From: Calliopsis andreniformis
Lineage: Eukaryota; Arthropoda; Insecta; Hymenoptera; Andrenidae
NCBI RefSeq assembly: GCF_051401765.1
Contig: NC_135064.1
Span: 29,238,001-29,302,000, forward strand
DNA: 64,000 nucleotides
Direction of reading: 5' to 3'
The number at the start of each line of letters is the position of its first letter. The first letter of the stretch is position 1. This document shows, in pieces, positions 44,801-59,600 of this stretch. A model generated the notes under the pieces. It had not been told where the DNA came from. It searched no databases and saw only the letters and a list, made by a program, of their open reading frames with translations. The position numbers were made by a program, and so were the translations under genes.

Positions 44801-47345
44801 AGAAAGGAGTTGTGATCGAGAAGGGGTAGTAGAAACTAGAAGAAAGGAACAAGTACTAGATAAAGAAGTAAAGATTAGTAGCAGAAGAAGGGGCTAGAGG
44901 GCAGGAAAGTCCTGGAACGTGATTCAAGAATGGAAAGAGAAAGTTTTTAGAGCTCCTGTAGAGTTGCGAGACGTCAAGGTATTTACCTAAAGTCACGTTC
45001 TTGTCTTAAACTCAGGGCCTATCGTTGCGTTAACTACCCGAAATTTCATGAAGTCATGGTATAGTTGGTTAGCAACCCGTTAAGGGGCATTTTCAGACGA
45101 AATGAAACGAAATCCAGATTGATATGTCTAGATTTATGAAACGATCGATATACCTAGTATAGCGGTACAGAATTGATCGCGCCAGCTTTCACTGGAACAA
45201 TTTTAGTATAAATATCGAAGCAGCTGTAAAGTGACTCAGAAGGACGGATGAAAAGCAGCGATGCTTATAATCCTGAAACGAAGGAGGTAATCTTGAGGTA
45301 CCATATGATGCGTGTCGAGAGTGTAATTGAAACCCGGAAGCAATTACGAGATTATCTTGAGCCATCGTTCGCTTGTCATATTTCTCGACACACCTTACAC
45401 GCTATTGCTTTCTGCTGGAAACAAAGGTGACCGGATGAGGCTTCGTTAAGCTGTCCGCTCCGGCAACAAAGCACCGATAGTTTCGGTTAAATGAAATACG
45501 GGTCAGCTATAAATACCAATCTATCGATGGGAACTTTAACATCGACCATTTACGTTAGACTGCTCGGCTTCCTCGCATAAAGCTAAACAATGCACGGTCT
45601 ACTAACTTTCACGGGTAAGACCGTTCAGAATATTCGGACGTGGAAATGCAGAACTAGCTAAAAGTATTGATCTTAGGTAGCTAAAATATCCCTTCCAGAT
45701 AATAAATATAGGAACAATTGTTTGCCCTTTTCTATAGATTAACAATTGTCTTCTAAAAGTTCATTGTATTCAAAAAGTTTTTATTAGCTATGAGAGCGAA
45801 GTGTATATAAAAGTTTAAAGTTAAACGAAGCTTATACATAGGAGCGTAACTTATAAAAGGAACTTTTTACTGGATATTAACATCGAGTTCAATTTTCCCA
45901 GGTAAATTTGATTTCCTCCCCAATGTTGCTGACACATAGACAATACCCAACATGAACTTCAAAAGTGGAGCACTTCCTCATACGTTAGCAATCTAATAGC
46001 TTTCTCGTAATAATTGGTATAAGGCGCTAGGAGCTTTTCTCCTTCTTTTTTTCCTAGGGAAAAGATACGCAGCTCTGTTACAGTATTTCGCCTAGCTCCT
46101 GGTTCTTTGAGGAACAAGGGAAGAGAAGTGAGAAAGCTTCTTCGCCGGTAGAATACGTAGCAGGGGGAGCTTTTCGTCTAAAGCCATGTGGCACGGCAGT
46201 TGAACGCGAGGCAAAACCGAGCAGCTTTCGGTCGAGTCGAGACGATTTTCAAAGTACAAGACTGCTTTTTCTTGTCAGTTCTCGAATAGAAGAAACACCC
46301 AGGACCTCGTTGCAGATGCTGTCTGGAAAGGAAGCGACGAGGAACAACTTGAAATCCATTTAACCGTAAATCGTTGCCTGTGAACTTCCACTGCAAATAA
46401 TAATACGATGGAGAGATGTTAAAGGGTTTTCAGACTTTTTATGCGTTTGTGTCTGTAAGGCATTCACAATTCCTAGGTTTATTAAACCTAGAATTGCTTC
46501 ACGATCAATAAAAAAGAAATAGAAAATCTTCATTAATATGCTGATCATTCACCATTTTTTAACAAGCGTTATAATTTACAGGATCACATTAGGATAACGT
46601 TGAATGAAACGATCAAATCGACCTTTATGAAAAACGAAATGTGAATGATAAATCGATAAGGATATACATATGTGCATGAGTATACGAAGGATACGCAACC
46701 GTACATTGACATTGTACATACATTTTCACTCAACATGAAACATGTAATACGTACTCCACGCAACATAAACCCGAGCTCCTTGCTTAACTCGTGCCCCCTT
46801 TTATGACTCGCTTTTACGTAACCATGAGTACAAAGTACATAGCATAAATTGATGTTAACTTTACCATAAAGTAAAATTCAATATTTCAATCAGATGTCAA
46901 TGGAACATTATTTTATAGATACTAGTTTCAAATGACAGTCTTCAGAAAAATACATCAGAGCCAAGCTAAAATGTGTCAGTTCGTTTTCTCGTTTTCGATA
47001 CCCAGACGAAAAACACAAATTTATTTTATTCGTAACCGATCTTGGAAAACAGTGCAGCAGTTCTACGGATTCTGAGAAAGGATTGCAAAAGTGTATTGCA
47101 GAAGGCGATGTAGGTGGCGCTTGTTCAAAGTTCAAAGGAAACCACATCATTTCCGACGTATCGCAGTGTCAAAGACGTTCTGTCGTCTCCGTGGCTTGGG
47201 CAAAAGAGCAAACCAGGAAAGCAGCTGTTCGTATTATGTCAAGGTAATTCGATGCGCACGAGTGTAGGAGGACTGCCTTTCGACGAATTATTCAGTTCTT
47301 CAAGCGAGTCGATCGAGATCCATGACCAGAACCACCGAACGTGTG
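41900..47345. other. No recognised gene
   Basis: Largely AT-rich. A pyrimidine-rich acceptor-like site ending at 43612 is followed by 111 open codons to 43947, but the peptide is unrecognised. A 16-bp palindrome lies at 44560-44575. Confidence 0.45.
44560..44575. other. Perfect 16-bp palindrome
   Basis: CTATATGTACATATAG, AT-rich; no neighbouring gene to relate it to. Confidence 0.8.
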
Positions 47346-47370
47346 GCGTCGCGTCGCGTCGCGTCGCGTC
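47346..47370. repeat. (GCGTC)5 microsatellite
   Basis: Five perfect GCGTC units, 20 bp before the ATG of the 178-codon ORF at 47391. Confidence 0.95.
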
Positions 47371-47390
47371 GTTCGGAAGGAATATAGTGA

Positions 47391-47927
47391 ATGAAACTGA
47401 AATTGCAATTGTCAACTTGGTATAGTCTGCTCTCAATCCTCTTGCACTTTCCAACAAATACTGCTTCGTCCACTACCATACAATTTGCAATTAATTATAT
47501 AAGAGATCTTGTCGTTTCATTATTGCTTCTTCTTCTAATTAACGCTCTGCAAATCCCATTTACTGGCACTTTTGTAACGAAGCTGAAGGTACAATTCAGT
47601 AAACTACTCTTTGCTCCCTCGTTTAATTTCATGAAATTCAGATATATTTCTTTACTTCCTACAAACAATTGCCACGAATACAATACATTACTCAGTCTCG
47701 CAATTTATGAAGAATATAATGTCGACCCGGTCGGGCAGGGGGCGAGGATAATATTTCGGTTGATTTTGTTTCCTCCGCGATTACGGTACGTGAAATCCGA
47801 CGATGCAGTCATGCTTTTTGCTTTATTGAACGGTGCATTCAAAGCACTGAAGCGTCTTGAATTTAGTTTAAATATAAAATCCATTGAAATTTTACTTGGA
47901 AAATTGAATTGTTCCTTAGTACAGTGA
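47391..47927 (+). other. Long ORF of unknown status (178 codons)
   Basis: ATG-initiated frame in AT-rich DNA. The predicted peptide has a hydrophobic N-terminal third with a run of leucines (about residues 41-52) that could span a membrane. I recognise no family and see no homologous motif. Its length in AT-rich sequence is the only argument for coding. Confidence 0.2.
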
Positions 47928-47929
47928 AT

Positions 47930-50900
47930 AGAAAATCAACGGATAAATTGTGATTCTCGAATCGACGTAGCTCACCCTCGTTTCTGCGGGAAATCCCGCA
48001 AGATTCAATTCTTTTGATGCGTCGTAGTTTAGAAAGTGCAATAGTGTATGGAGTGGAACTGATGGTACAAATAACTGAACAAAAATTACATTTTAGATCT
48101 TTTTTCACTTCAACAAGCGTTAACGTTGTCACACGTATTGCCTCTTGAAATTGATAGTTGACCATGCACTTGAGAAAGAAACAGATAGATCGATATCAAA
48201 CATATTCGTTTCTGTTTTATCAACCGTATGCTCGATGTTGTCAGTAACCAACAGAAACGTCTGATCAACAGTCCAGAGCAGAAGCGATATAGACATACTT
48301 CCTTCTTAAATCCCCCTCGAGAAGTATATGAGACGTAGGGTAAGGGATTATGGAGAATAGACGAAACAGAGCATAGCTTCTTCAGAAAAATTTACTTCCA
48401 AGGAAATCAACATGAAATGCTAAAACGTTTCTTTTTTTTGATTAAGTTGCTACAACACTTAATTCCCCTTCAGCTATTTAACGAGTCCTCTTACATTATA
48501 ATTTCATTAGACATAAACTGATATACATAATATACATTATGGGAAGAGAAAAAGAGTTGCCGCGAGCAAAGGTTATAAATAGTTGTATAGCAGAAATTGT
48601 AAGAACGACAAATCAAATGATAGCGCATGCTCGCAAAATACAATCGCTAGCAGCAGTGGATTGTAGGGCGCGAAGGAAATGTTGAAATGCATGAACGTCG
48701 AGCAGCTCTTTTCCAGCAGCTCGATATGATATCGATCTCACGGGATTTCGACTCCGCAGAATCGGAGCTGAATCTGCGATGTTGAGAGAAAAAGTAAAAC
48801 GGAAACGACAGAATTGGGAGTAGACCCGCCCTTGGATTCTAAAAAAGATCTCGAGAATTTATTCGAGAATCAGAACTTTCTTTATCCTTAATCTGGAATG
48901 AGAAGTGGTTTCTACACGGGACCGATTTTTATATAATTACGAACATTTCTTCCACTCTCCTCGTAGGATTCGTAGTATTCGTAAGTGTCAGAATTTTGTA
49001 GGGGAGGAAAATGGAGCTTCGTTTCGGAGCAACTTACTACTTACTCAAAAAACGCCTGAACTATGCCTAAAACGTGTCTGCCTTGACTTATTCTACTTAT
49101 GTATATGGCTGTATCTGATCTGGCTAATGTACGCCGATAGTAGAATCAATCCCGAATCAGGCACATTCGTGGAAATTTTCGACCTTCTTGAGAGTACTAA
49201 CTTTGAAGCAAAGCTTCAGACGCAATTTCATTATTCTTCATCTTCGTTTTATCTTCACATATAAAATCACCACTAGAAATTTCTGTCGGAATGTTAGAGT
49301 AACGAAACTGTTACACAATAAAGATCATAAATGGCCTGAGTTTTAATTGGCTTTAGTCGATTGAACCTTCTCTCAATTTTCATCGCGTTGCATCCTCAAC
49401 GATGTAGTGACCATTTATTTCGTTAGAAAATTGAAAACGGATAATGAGAAGAGCAAGAAGAAAGAACGTGATACCGTGTAAGAAGAGCTGAAGCTCGCCA
49501 AAGGAAAAATGCTTGAGAGAGAAAAAGACAGGAGTTTAGGATAAAAGTAAAAGAAGAGGGGACGACGTCCGGAACTTGGCGTCAACAATTTCCGTCTACG
49601 TTTCTACTTTTTAATTACGGAGTCGCACGAGCCTCTGACGGTCGCAGTCTAGAGGACAGTTGCGCTCGGATTTTCTATTCACGTCATTTTTTGCGGTCTT
49701 CCCATTACCGAGATTGTGTGTCTTTCGCTTATTCTCCCTTCGTTATGTCTTCTATCTTTTGGACTTGCTAACCTAACGATCCACCACAGCCTGTCACGTT
49801 CTTGACAGGTATGGTAACGGTATACCTCATGTCATATAAGCTAGCTCAGTAGAGACGAATTTTCGGTTAAAAATCATTTGTGCTATTTCTCAAGATATAT
49901 CTATTACGCTGACAAATGACGTGAATTTTTCACGCCTTGGCGTATTCAGATTACCATTTATTCTTGTACTTCTCAAATACTCTCGTTCTGAACGTTTAAC
50001 TTAGCGTTGAGCTTTGTTATGCTTATTCAATTATCGTTTAACTGGCTGTTGGTATAAAATTATGCAAAAGTCATAGTAATTGTCTCTCTTTATTAAATCT
50101 CCAAGCCTGAAACTTCGAAATCATAACGAAAAGTAAATTGTCGACTGAACAGAAATTGCTGGAAAACCAGGTGAGAAGATAGCGCACGAAGTACCGCAGG
50201 GCCGTCTTTTTACTTCGATTTCCGCTTAGTTATCGACTGTAATGTCGACAGGTATTTTATGGTGGGGAAATCTTTTGCAAGTGTGAAATGCGGGTGCCCC
50301 TTTAACGGCGACCATTTCTACGTCTAAATCTTATCGAGAAATTAACAGCCTTCTTCCTCGATTAAAAGGCAACGAAAAATTTCAACGGTTTATACTTGCA
50401 AGATATCACTGATCTCATGATAATATACTCAAGTCAGACGTACTCTTGACTACTTCAAAAGAGTATAAATTGTTGAGAGACAGAGATCACGGAGGTAACG
50501 AATTTTCGAGTACTTCATTTTTTCCAAGAAATCGAGTAAAACATTTCAGTTTGCTGATAAATAAAGCAAAACGATCCTGCGAGAAGTACGAAGGCAAAGA
50601 GCAAATAGCATGTCTGACTTTTAATGTATATTAGCTACTGCAGTGGCAGTAATGTGACGGTCATTTATCACTGAAGTAGGTAGAGCCGTAAACTGATCGG
50701 ATAGCAAACTCATTTAGCTATATTAATGACGCATTAAAGCTCATGATAAGAGATCAGCTACTAAACGGTTGTATATTCAATCTTGGAAGAACTGTTGTGC
50801 AGAAATTAGCCGAGTGTACATATAACACTAGTACAACAATAAACGTAAATTGTTAAAAAGAAGAGATCGCAAAATTGATGTTAAACGGAATTCTATAGGT

Positions 50901-53900
50901 TTTCAATGAAAACGTTTACGGTTTATACGTATGGTTACGTCTAAAAATTGTTATGCTGAATTTTATACTCACTTTTTATAAATATGTTTCATTTTCCTGA
51001 AATTTTATCGCGCTACGAACTGACGTAATTAGAATCTCGATGTAAAATGTTGTTCCCTTGCAAGCTCTAATCCTGTTCAATTAAACTGGTGTTTCAATTA
51101 TTACCCTCAAACGTTTATACCTGAGATAAATTTACCTTAACGACGTATCCTCGCCCTGCAGAATCAATTTCTAACTAGTAAAACTCCTCTCGTTACGAAA
51201 ATAACGAAAAATATAGTTCATCCCTTTTCTAGGGAATACACAATTTATGGTGTTACAGACAGTTTCCTCTTTATAGCTCTTATTCATATTTTTTGTACAA
51301 AGCTTATTTGGAATAGCAAGAAAAATTTGTAGTTAGATGCTTGTGCGAAGTCCGCTCCGCTCTCCTATAAATTTTATTCGCCTGTACTGTAGAATGTGAA
51401 GAAAAAAGTAGAAAATTATGTCTTTATGGAAAATCTGCGCATATTACCTGACAAAGTTGATGCACTGACGAAACGGGTCTAAATTAAATAGGTACCGCCG
51501 TCGCGCTGCACCGCGCCGCTTCACCCCAACCTGCTTTGTCGTTGTATAATTTTGTAATCACGTTAATTTCGAAAATGAAAATTTCGCGTAATTAAAAAGT
51601 GGAAAAAATATTTGCGAATACAGCGTTTGTATTATTCATTTCTACAAAAGACTGGAGCGAAACAATGCGATACTTCTTTTCATTGTGACTTTATTTTAGA
51701 CTGACGAACCGTCAGTCCTTTTCAAGTATCACTTTTTAAGACAATCATAGGGAAACAATGTATGCGATGTCGCCTAAGGGTGCATCGCTGAAATATCCTT
51801 ACCGCTGGGACAACTCTTGTTGATATTTTTGCGTCGGCATGCGTTTCCAATTAAGGGTTACATGCAAGCGTGGAAGTACTCGAGAAACAGGAGAAGCGTG
51901 CTCGTAGAAGGTCTATACCGACACCTACGCACTCTTCAAGCCTTGTTGGAAACCTCCCGACGGTGTACATACTTCGCTGACACTGTTGGGACTTGAGTCT
52001 CGAAAGGGTCTCTAATTGTCCATCTTTCTTTCATCCATCTTACTTTTCATAGAAAATTGTTTATCTAACACTGATTGAAATTTTACCTACAAACATAGCC
52101 CTTAAGCTTAAGTTTTTATTGAAATTGGTTCTGTGTCGCGATGAAGGTCGGCAAGATATTAACTACAGGTTGTGACAAGACTAGGTGAATGTCAGACTAC
52201 AACAAGATATGAAATGCGACAACAAGCGCTTTTACATTATGGCGGCTGGTGCGGTTCTGCATGGACGTCAGTAACACGAAAGAGTGGCTGCGACAAAATT
52301 CCGAGGGGATTCGAATGCATAGCGGGAATACAAGCCTGCCATGGTCCTTAAACCTGTGACGTGAGATTCTTATGTATAATAACCACCAGCCCCCAAACTC
52401 GCCTCGATATTCTTATTGTTTCGACTACTATTAAACTTTACACCACCACTTTGAAATGTTTTTACGTTTAGCGAAAGACTCGTATCAAAACAGTTATTAA
52501 ACATATCCCTCTTAAAGATATTGTTTGTTAAACGTCTATAGCTATTACTACGACTTTTTCTATCAAAGAGCTGATTTTTGTATAAAAGGTACACGAAGAT
52601 GTATTAGTATCTACTGCAATTGTACGGCAATCGAATGTATCGAAAATCTGCTAAAATGTAATCACTCACCGCAACTATGTAAAGCGCATTTCAGTAATTA
52701 CCGGAAATTGAACATTCCTAGTTAACCTAAATATTCGCCATTGTCAGTTCTTGTGACGGAAGTAAGCCACGGCAGCAACTTTCTGATTGGCCGTATAATT
52801 CGATTTTAGCAGCGGCAAAGGGTAAAGTTTCGCGTTCAATCGATTCTTTAGTTACATTCTCCGGGATTCGAACATTACGGAATCACGAGCACGTACCAAA
52901 TGCGACCGGTCGTAATTCACGATCGAAACTGGAAGAAGAGTTTTTCTAGTTGTGAAGAAATGAGATCGGAGAAGCGAATCGACTGACGATAGGTCCCGAT
53001 TCGGGACTCCCGAGTTCTTATACCATTCCCGAATGTCTGTCATCGCCCATTCACTGTGAAAACTTTTCATTAAAGGTTTCATTCAGGTCTGCTATTTTAT
53101 GCGTTTTACGTATGACCATATATGGCTATATACGACATATGAGCGTATACATACATATCTATGTATATCCTCACAGCCATTTGTGAAGTTCTCTAACAAG
53201 AGTCCAAGGAACTTTTAAGGGCGCAGAGACGGTACTCGTTTAAAATGTCTGGTTAACTGCACTCGTCGGTAACAATGCCACGAGTAGGAACGGATATCCT
53301 ACGTAACTCATTAAATTCTACCTGTGGAATATTTCAAACTTTAATTTAGTTTAGTTGAAAATGAAAAAACGTTGAGTGATCTGTAACAGAACACTCTGAT
53401 TGGTTTGATTACTCAGAGTAGTAGAGAGTTCTCGACTACTTCGTGACCGGCAATAACTGAATATACGATTTGTCGTTATCGTCAGTCAATCGAATCATTA
53501 TTTTTACTTAACTTTCATTTACTAGCATTTTACTTTGCAAACTTTAGAAATTTTGCAGTAACAAGAATGTAATGGGAGACTGTACACATCAGTGTAAAAG
53601 GAAAATAAATATAGTAGGATATGTATAGTAAGACACAAATACGTTTACTTGTGTCAGAAGGTTTTGAAAGGTAATTAAAGTTTTCGCAAGAAGGTAAACC
53701 TCACCTGAACTTCCAAATAGAACTTTCTTCAACGTTGAGTCATGAAATATTCGCCAGTCAGTTATTTGTTCGTGATAAGAAACCAAATCTTGTATTCGAT
53801 AATTATAATGACCTCAAGCAAAAATTCGAAACCTGTCGTTCCAATGGAGCAACAGTATTCTTTGAATAAGTATTGCAAAGTACTTAAGTAAAAATGGCTT

Positions 53901-54007
53901 CTCACCACTAATTATGAGGTTAATATTAAGGAGATGGAATTAGTAAAAACTGCAAATGCTGCAGAATCAAATAAAATATACGTAAATATGGAATTGTGAA
54001 TTTACAA
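47930..54007. other. No recognised gene
   Basis: AT-rich, with a brief GC-rich island at about 51490-51530 and AT-palindromic DNA at 53100-53160. No supported coding sequence. Confidence 0.5.
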
Positions 54008-54035
54008 TTGTATACATATCTACATATGTATACAA
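54008..54035. other. Perfect 12-bp-stem hairpin
   Basis: TTGTATACATAT and ATATGTATACAA flank a four-base loop (CTAC). A typical extruding AT-rich cruciform sequence; function unknown. Confidence 0.8.
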
Positions 54036-54039
54036 CAAG

Positions 54040-56560
54040 TTCTTAGGATAGATCTATATTGTGAGAAATAGTATTGGTGGGGGGTTACAAGCATACCAAT
54101 TAACATCGAACATCGAAACTCCGTTGAACCACAAACGAGGATATTTGAAACGAGACGAGGTATAATGCAACCGTACAAACTACATTATAAACAGACGATC
54201 AGTATCGCGCGTTTGTCACCCGTTTATAGTTACCTACGATGGACAAATATACATGTACCGTGGCTCTGTACCATCGGGTTCTATACGCTAAGGATAAGCC
54301 TGTGCAAATAGTGACATTAATTGCCTACGCGTCGTCCTATTTGCATCCCATTATTCAGAATAATTGATGACTATTGGTAGCCTACGCGTTGAAACTCATT
54401 ACCATATTTAACGTACCGACGCCACTGTCTCATGCATACCTTCCTACTGAAAAATTCTTCGTCGATAGGCAAAAATGCAACGCGATAGATTGGCTACCGT
54501 TTAATTGCATTCTAATACTTTCCATTATCGAACGAAGATTTTGTGCATTGTAAGCTTTCTACGTCAATCACTTGTGACCGCATCATTTTTATCAACTTCA
54601 TTCGCTTTTTATAGTATTTTAAATGACATTATCTTCTATCCGTTATGAAGATAAACGTAACTGATATTAAATGAATAAAAAAAAATCAAATTGTAGAAAA
54701 ATTCGGAGGCAATAATTAAATGCTTTGTGAACGTGATACAACGTTTAAAACACTTTAATCCCCTCTAACGAATCTATCCATACTCATTAAGGGAAATAAC
54801 ATTTTAAGCGTGTTCGTTAAGCCAAATTATCGTTGATAAAGGTCGCTCGTGGAAACGGTGCTTGCTGTCGGTGATAAAGTCTGATCATTTCAATACCGTT
54901 ACTCCTATCTCTCTACAGACAAATTCCACCGAAAGTAATTCCGCGAAAACAAATAATTTACATCATATTTGCTGCACATTATTTCATTCAACAAAATTAA
55001 TTAGTCATATAGGGAAACATAATGTCAGAATACAGATCGACAAGTTTGAAAACGATAGGTAAGTATTCATTATCGATATGTACATTACCACTTGCAATCG
55101 TTATATGCCGTGTTCTAAAGTACAAGGATCAAATTGGAAACGCGAAAACCATTAGGTACATTATGTCGTAGAATCAAATTATCGAACTATTTTAGTTACA
55201 ACCTCTAGTAACCGATCAACATTAATTTTGTACCATTTTACGGTCCATTGCTCAGCCTTGACAGACAAACTCCCTCATTTACTTAAATTTTCCTCATGAA
55301 ACTAAAAACTGTGCATTAACGTAATTTATGTTCCAATAAATCAGCTACTCCGCAGCGAGAATAATTTCACGAGGAAAAAGAGGGAGGATCGTTCTTTTCT
55401 CCGCACAAAATTTTATACGTTCTCGTGGTCGCGCGGCGCATTCATATCCTCGCGCAGCAGGTGTACGAAATTCCGGGTGCATACAATGCACGCAGCGTAG
55501 TCCACCCAATGGACAACTCGTTCCATTGTTACGACAGTAATGCCACTTCAACCGTGTAGTACTTTTAAAACGCTTGAAAATATTAACTAATTTGAAATTG
55601 AAGGCTCGAGACAGAAAGATGCAATCGATATCTCTGTTGTGTCGGAGCAATGGAAACATCCTAACGACAGTTCATTGGGAAAATCTACATATAGTGTTAT
55701 CAATTGGGAGTCTATGCTTCATGAAAGAAAAAAAGTGCACTTTATATCTCCAATTGCATTACCTTTATTCGATTCTCTTCTATTTTCCCAAATCGATATT
55801 AGCTTACATTTCTCCGATATTCGTTTGCAGATGAGAGGAGTGTTGATCTTAGCATGAAACATAAATTCAATGTGAAAAACGAACGAGCAAACATAGAATC
55901 GAAGGACAGTGAAGAATGGTAATTCGGGTGACGCAAGTAGGGCATCGTGTGGCCTAATTTTGATGAGATTGCGATCAGGTGACCGTAAAAGCTGCGCAGA
56001 GAAAATGCCAAAGAGAATTGCTTGGGATTCGAACGGCTGCTCAAGCTGGTATTGTATTTACGATATTGCTGTACCGTCCAGTAACTGCTTTGTCCCACGA
56101 CGTCGTTTGCTACGATCACAGGAAATAACAGTGTCCGATAGTTGAGCCCAAAACTTGCTGTTACCTTCATTTCTGCCTCTTCGTTTCTTCGATCCTTATT
56201 CACTTTGATATAGTTCACAGATTCGTCACACTTTCTCTTTTACGCTAACGTATCTTAACTGAGAAATGGCCTCAAAGTACTTACATTCTTTTCTTAGTTT
56301 TACATTTTTAAGACAGTATTTTTTTACCTTTTTAAGACAAAAAAGAGATCAAATACTTGTAAACTATAATTTGACTGCAAAAATACTGAAACCAAATAAT
56401 AACCAAATAATGTATAAAAGCTGGACGTGAATGTGACACGTAAAAAAACATGATTGTTGAAACGCTATTGTCAACAAGGTAACAATGTATCTAGAAATTG
56501 TGTGAAACTCCAAAGTTCTCACGCAACAATGCGAAAGTGTCAATCGGAAATCCCATTGGT
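54040..56560. other. No recognised gene
   Basis: AT-rich. An open frame ending near a GTAAGT donor-like site at 55061 was considered but could not be tied to any other exon. Confidence 0.45.
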
Positions 56561-56570
56561 GAAGAGGGGA

Positions 56571-56620
56571 AAAGAAGGGAAAAGAAGGGAAAAGAAGGGA
56601 AAAGAAGGGAAAAGAAGGAA
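56571..56620. repeat. 10-bp purine tandem repeat, 5 copies
   Basis: AAAGAAGGGA is repeated about five times. Confidence 0.92.
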
Positions 56621-59600
56621 AACGTTGCAGTTTGTTCCGTTTGGTTGTTCAACGACGCCTACCTATTATCCAGCGAGTTTGTGCATTCTATGCACTTTAC
56701 GTTGAAGAGATCACGTAGGTCAGAGTATATAGAAAAAAAGACTAACGTTCAGGTGGAGAAGGATTGACAATGAGAGCACAGTGTACAAGCTATTGACCTC
56801 GGCCAATTGCCTTCACCATCTCATTTGACGGCCATTGTTCCATGTGTGATAGATTTCCACTGTTCAACTTCCAGCCTCTTCCACAATTCTGGCAAAATAG
56901 ATCAACTTATCACTATTACGATATTTTATAGTTCCATTTAACAACCGGATCCCGGAAGTGAAGATATATACGGAATAATAAAAGCACCCAGCAATTTTTA
57001 TATAGACGTTCGAAATAGGAAAACTCCCTTTGATACTGCTCATTTAGAGATATGAACTCTGGGAGAAAAGGATTGATAACGCGCTATAAAATAAAGAATT
57101 GATATTGGTGAAATTTGTAATGAAAAACGAATTCAAAATAAATCATAAGTTTAAGAGAGCATTGTACGTCAAAAATGACGGATATTCGTGTTCGACAGCC
57201 TTGAAACTTTCTGAAGACCAATCGTGTCTCCGCGCTGGACCATTTCTGATAAGAGGAGCCTATATATCACGCAGTCCTACAATAAAGCTCGGCCTCCACG
57301 ACCCGCAAGATCAAGGAACTCTTTCGTCTAAAAAGGAAGGAAATTTATGAAGTACGCTCGGTTCCTCGGTAGGTCGGACACCACTATAAGCTAGCTATAT
57401 AGTTGTTACGAGGTGAGCTTCAGCCACGTTTCTTTTTCCGAGATCAAGGGAGGAATAACGCTCTTAGTATATCTCTTCTGTGCTACGTTTCTTTTTATTT
57501 CTCATTTTTGACGTTACATAAACATTTCTAAGAAAAATATCAAACTCTTCGACATTAACTTTTATAAATGAAATCGTTGTTTACAACGTTACATTGAAAA
57601 ATGCAATCTCGCGCCTGAAAAATGAAACAGCACTAATGTGATTTTGTAAAATCCGATTCATTAAAATACACGTATAGACAGCCGAAGTCGTGAATAAGTT
57701 TTCTTTATGTATAGAAATCTACGAAATAATGCATCTTTTGTATGAGCTTCCTTTTTGACTGCTGCAAATTTACGCTTTCAGGTCACTCCAATAATAGCTC
57801 TCAATTTCCATTCTATGAAAACGCGTGAAAACAAACGAAACGCTAATCTATTATTTTTCTTCCGAATGCAATGAAAACATTTCAATCTTTTTGCCAGTAA
57901 CTACAGTCTCCAACGATGGATCGTTGAACACAATTTTCAATCGTGTTTTTTTAAAAGTGGTCGTATTCTAATTGTAGTTACTTTAGAATGCATTCACGAT
58001 TCCTATTCTTTCTCCAATGCGAATTCCATTGAAGGCAAAGGCTCGAAGAGACGTTTTTCTTCGTGAGAAGGAAGAACACGTTGAAAACGTAGTTAATACG
58101 TCACGAGCATGCACTATACTTTATTGTTCGTGGGGAAACGTTCAAAGTACGAAATGACGAACGCTTATGCCGGATAAATTTGTATCCATGCAGAAGCGCA
58201 GGGACGGTTTTTTCGACAGTCAAGTGTTAAACCTTCTCGCCTGGCTACATGAATATTTCACAAGCAGAGACCGCAGTGGTACGGTAGCGGTGACATAAAT
58301 CTTCCCTGGCAGTGCTTCGTCGCTCCTGTAACTAGTCCGAAGACTGTAAAAACCGTCAGATGGTCTACTCGACGTCGGTGAGAACTGTTTGGTTGCGTCG
58401 TCGAAAAGGGAACGAAACGAGCTACTTCGAAAACGAATGCGATTCGAGAGTTACTACTGTCAGTGATCCTGCTTAAACTGACAACGAAAACATTGACAGA
58501 CATGAACAGTTTCGTTGCTAGTAAGCAGGGACTCGATAAAAATGCATTCCGCGCTAATCATTTTTCTTCCTTTACTTATTGATAAGGAAGGTGAAGACAG
58601 ACATGTATTTGAAATTTCACAGTATTTCACCGAGCAGAGGAAAAATTAGAAAGATCTGATACACAATATATCATTGTTGCTCTTGATAAGGCTGTATATA
58701 CCGAGATAGCGATTTATCTTTCCTAGCGCGGTATGAAGTAAAATCAACGCAAGTCGTCATACTAACAATAAGGAGTGTCTGTCAGTGTTTCTCAATAGAA
58801 AAGAACAGATGGGATAAAATCAAAAACAAATAGTATTGCGTACTAAATTACAAAAAGAAACAGACTTCATTTCTATCATTTGTATAATTCACTTCAATTA
58901 AACATTATCGATCCACAAAGAATTTATTTCTCTCACTATCGCTACGAATGCTACGAATTGAAGATAAATTGGGTTCAAGAAAAATATACAGGATTAACTT
59001 TGGAGTCTTGACAATAAAATACGAACCAGCAAGCAATAGATTCATCGCCCAAATTCCGTCTTATATACGAGAATGTAAAAAGTAGAATCGAGAGTAGGTA
59101 TAATTCTGTAAGATTTACGTCTAAGTGTTTTTAAGACTTCCCAGAACGTTTCAGAGAGAAAAAGTATCTAAGGTGGATAGGTGAACGGGTAACGAATATG
59201 TTTCCACCGTCAAATGGCGAGAACTAGTTAGCAATTTCAGGAAAGATTATCGTTCGATCTCTTTATTCCATTTTATTGTTAGGCCTTTCTATTCGTTCAG
59301 TATTAGAACGAGATGGCATTGTATTTATAAATTATCTAATATTTATGTGAAATTAACGGCATAAAGGTGCATTCCGAAAGAAAAACTTGGCAAAACTGTA
59401 TTTTCACTTTTACTTTATATCTAGTTGAGTTTAAGCGCATCACGTCCATTTAACTCTGCGACACGTTTGTTGCCTACAAGAGTTACGATAAGATAAATTA
59501 CTGTTAGTAGGGGTCGAGAAAGATTCTTATAAACATCCGTTACAGAATTTCAGAATGGGACTGTCGAGCAATTCATTTTTCTCATAAATTTTTATGAATC

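Noticed and set aside
52525..52725. Cysteine-rich short ORF resembling a secreted peptide
   Set aside because: It starts at a non-ATG codon, has no signal peptide and irregular cysteine spacing; likely chance.
54862..55062. ORF ending at a GTAAGT donor-like site
   Set aside because: No acceptor-bounded partner exon and no recognisable peptide.
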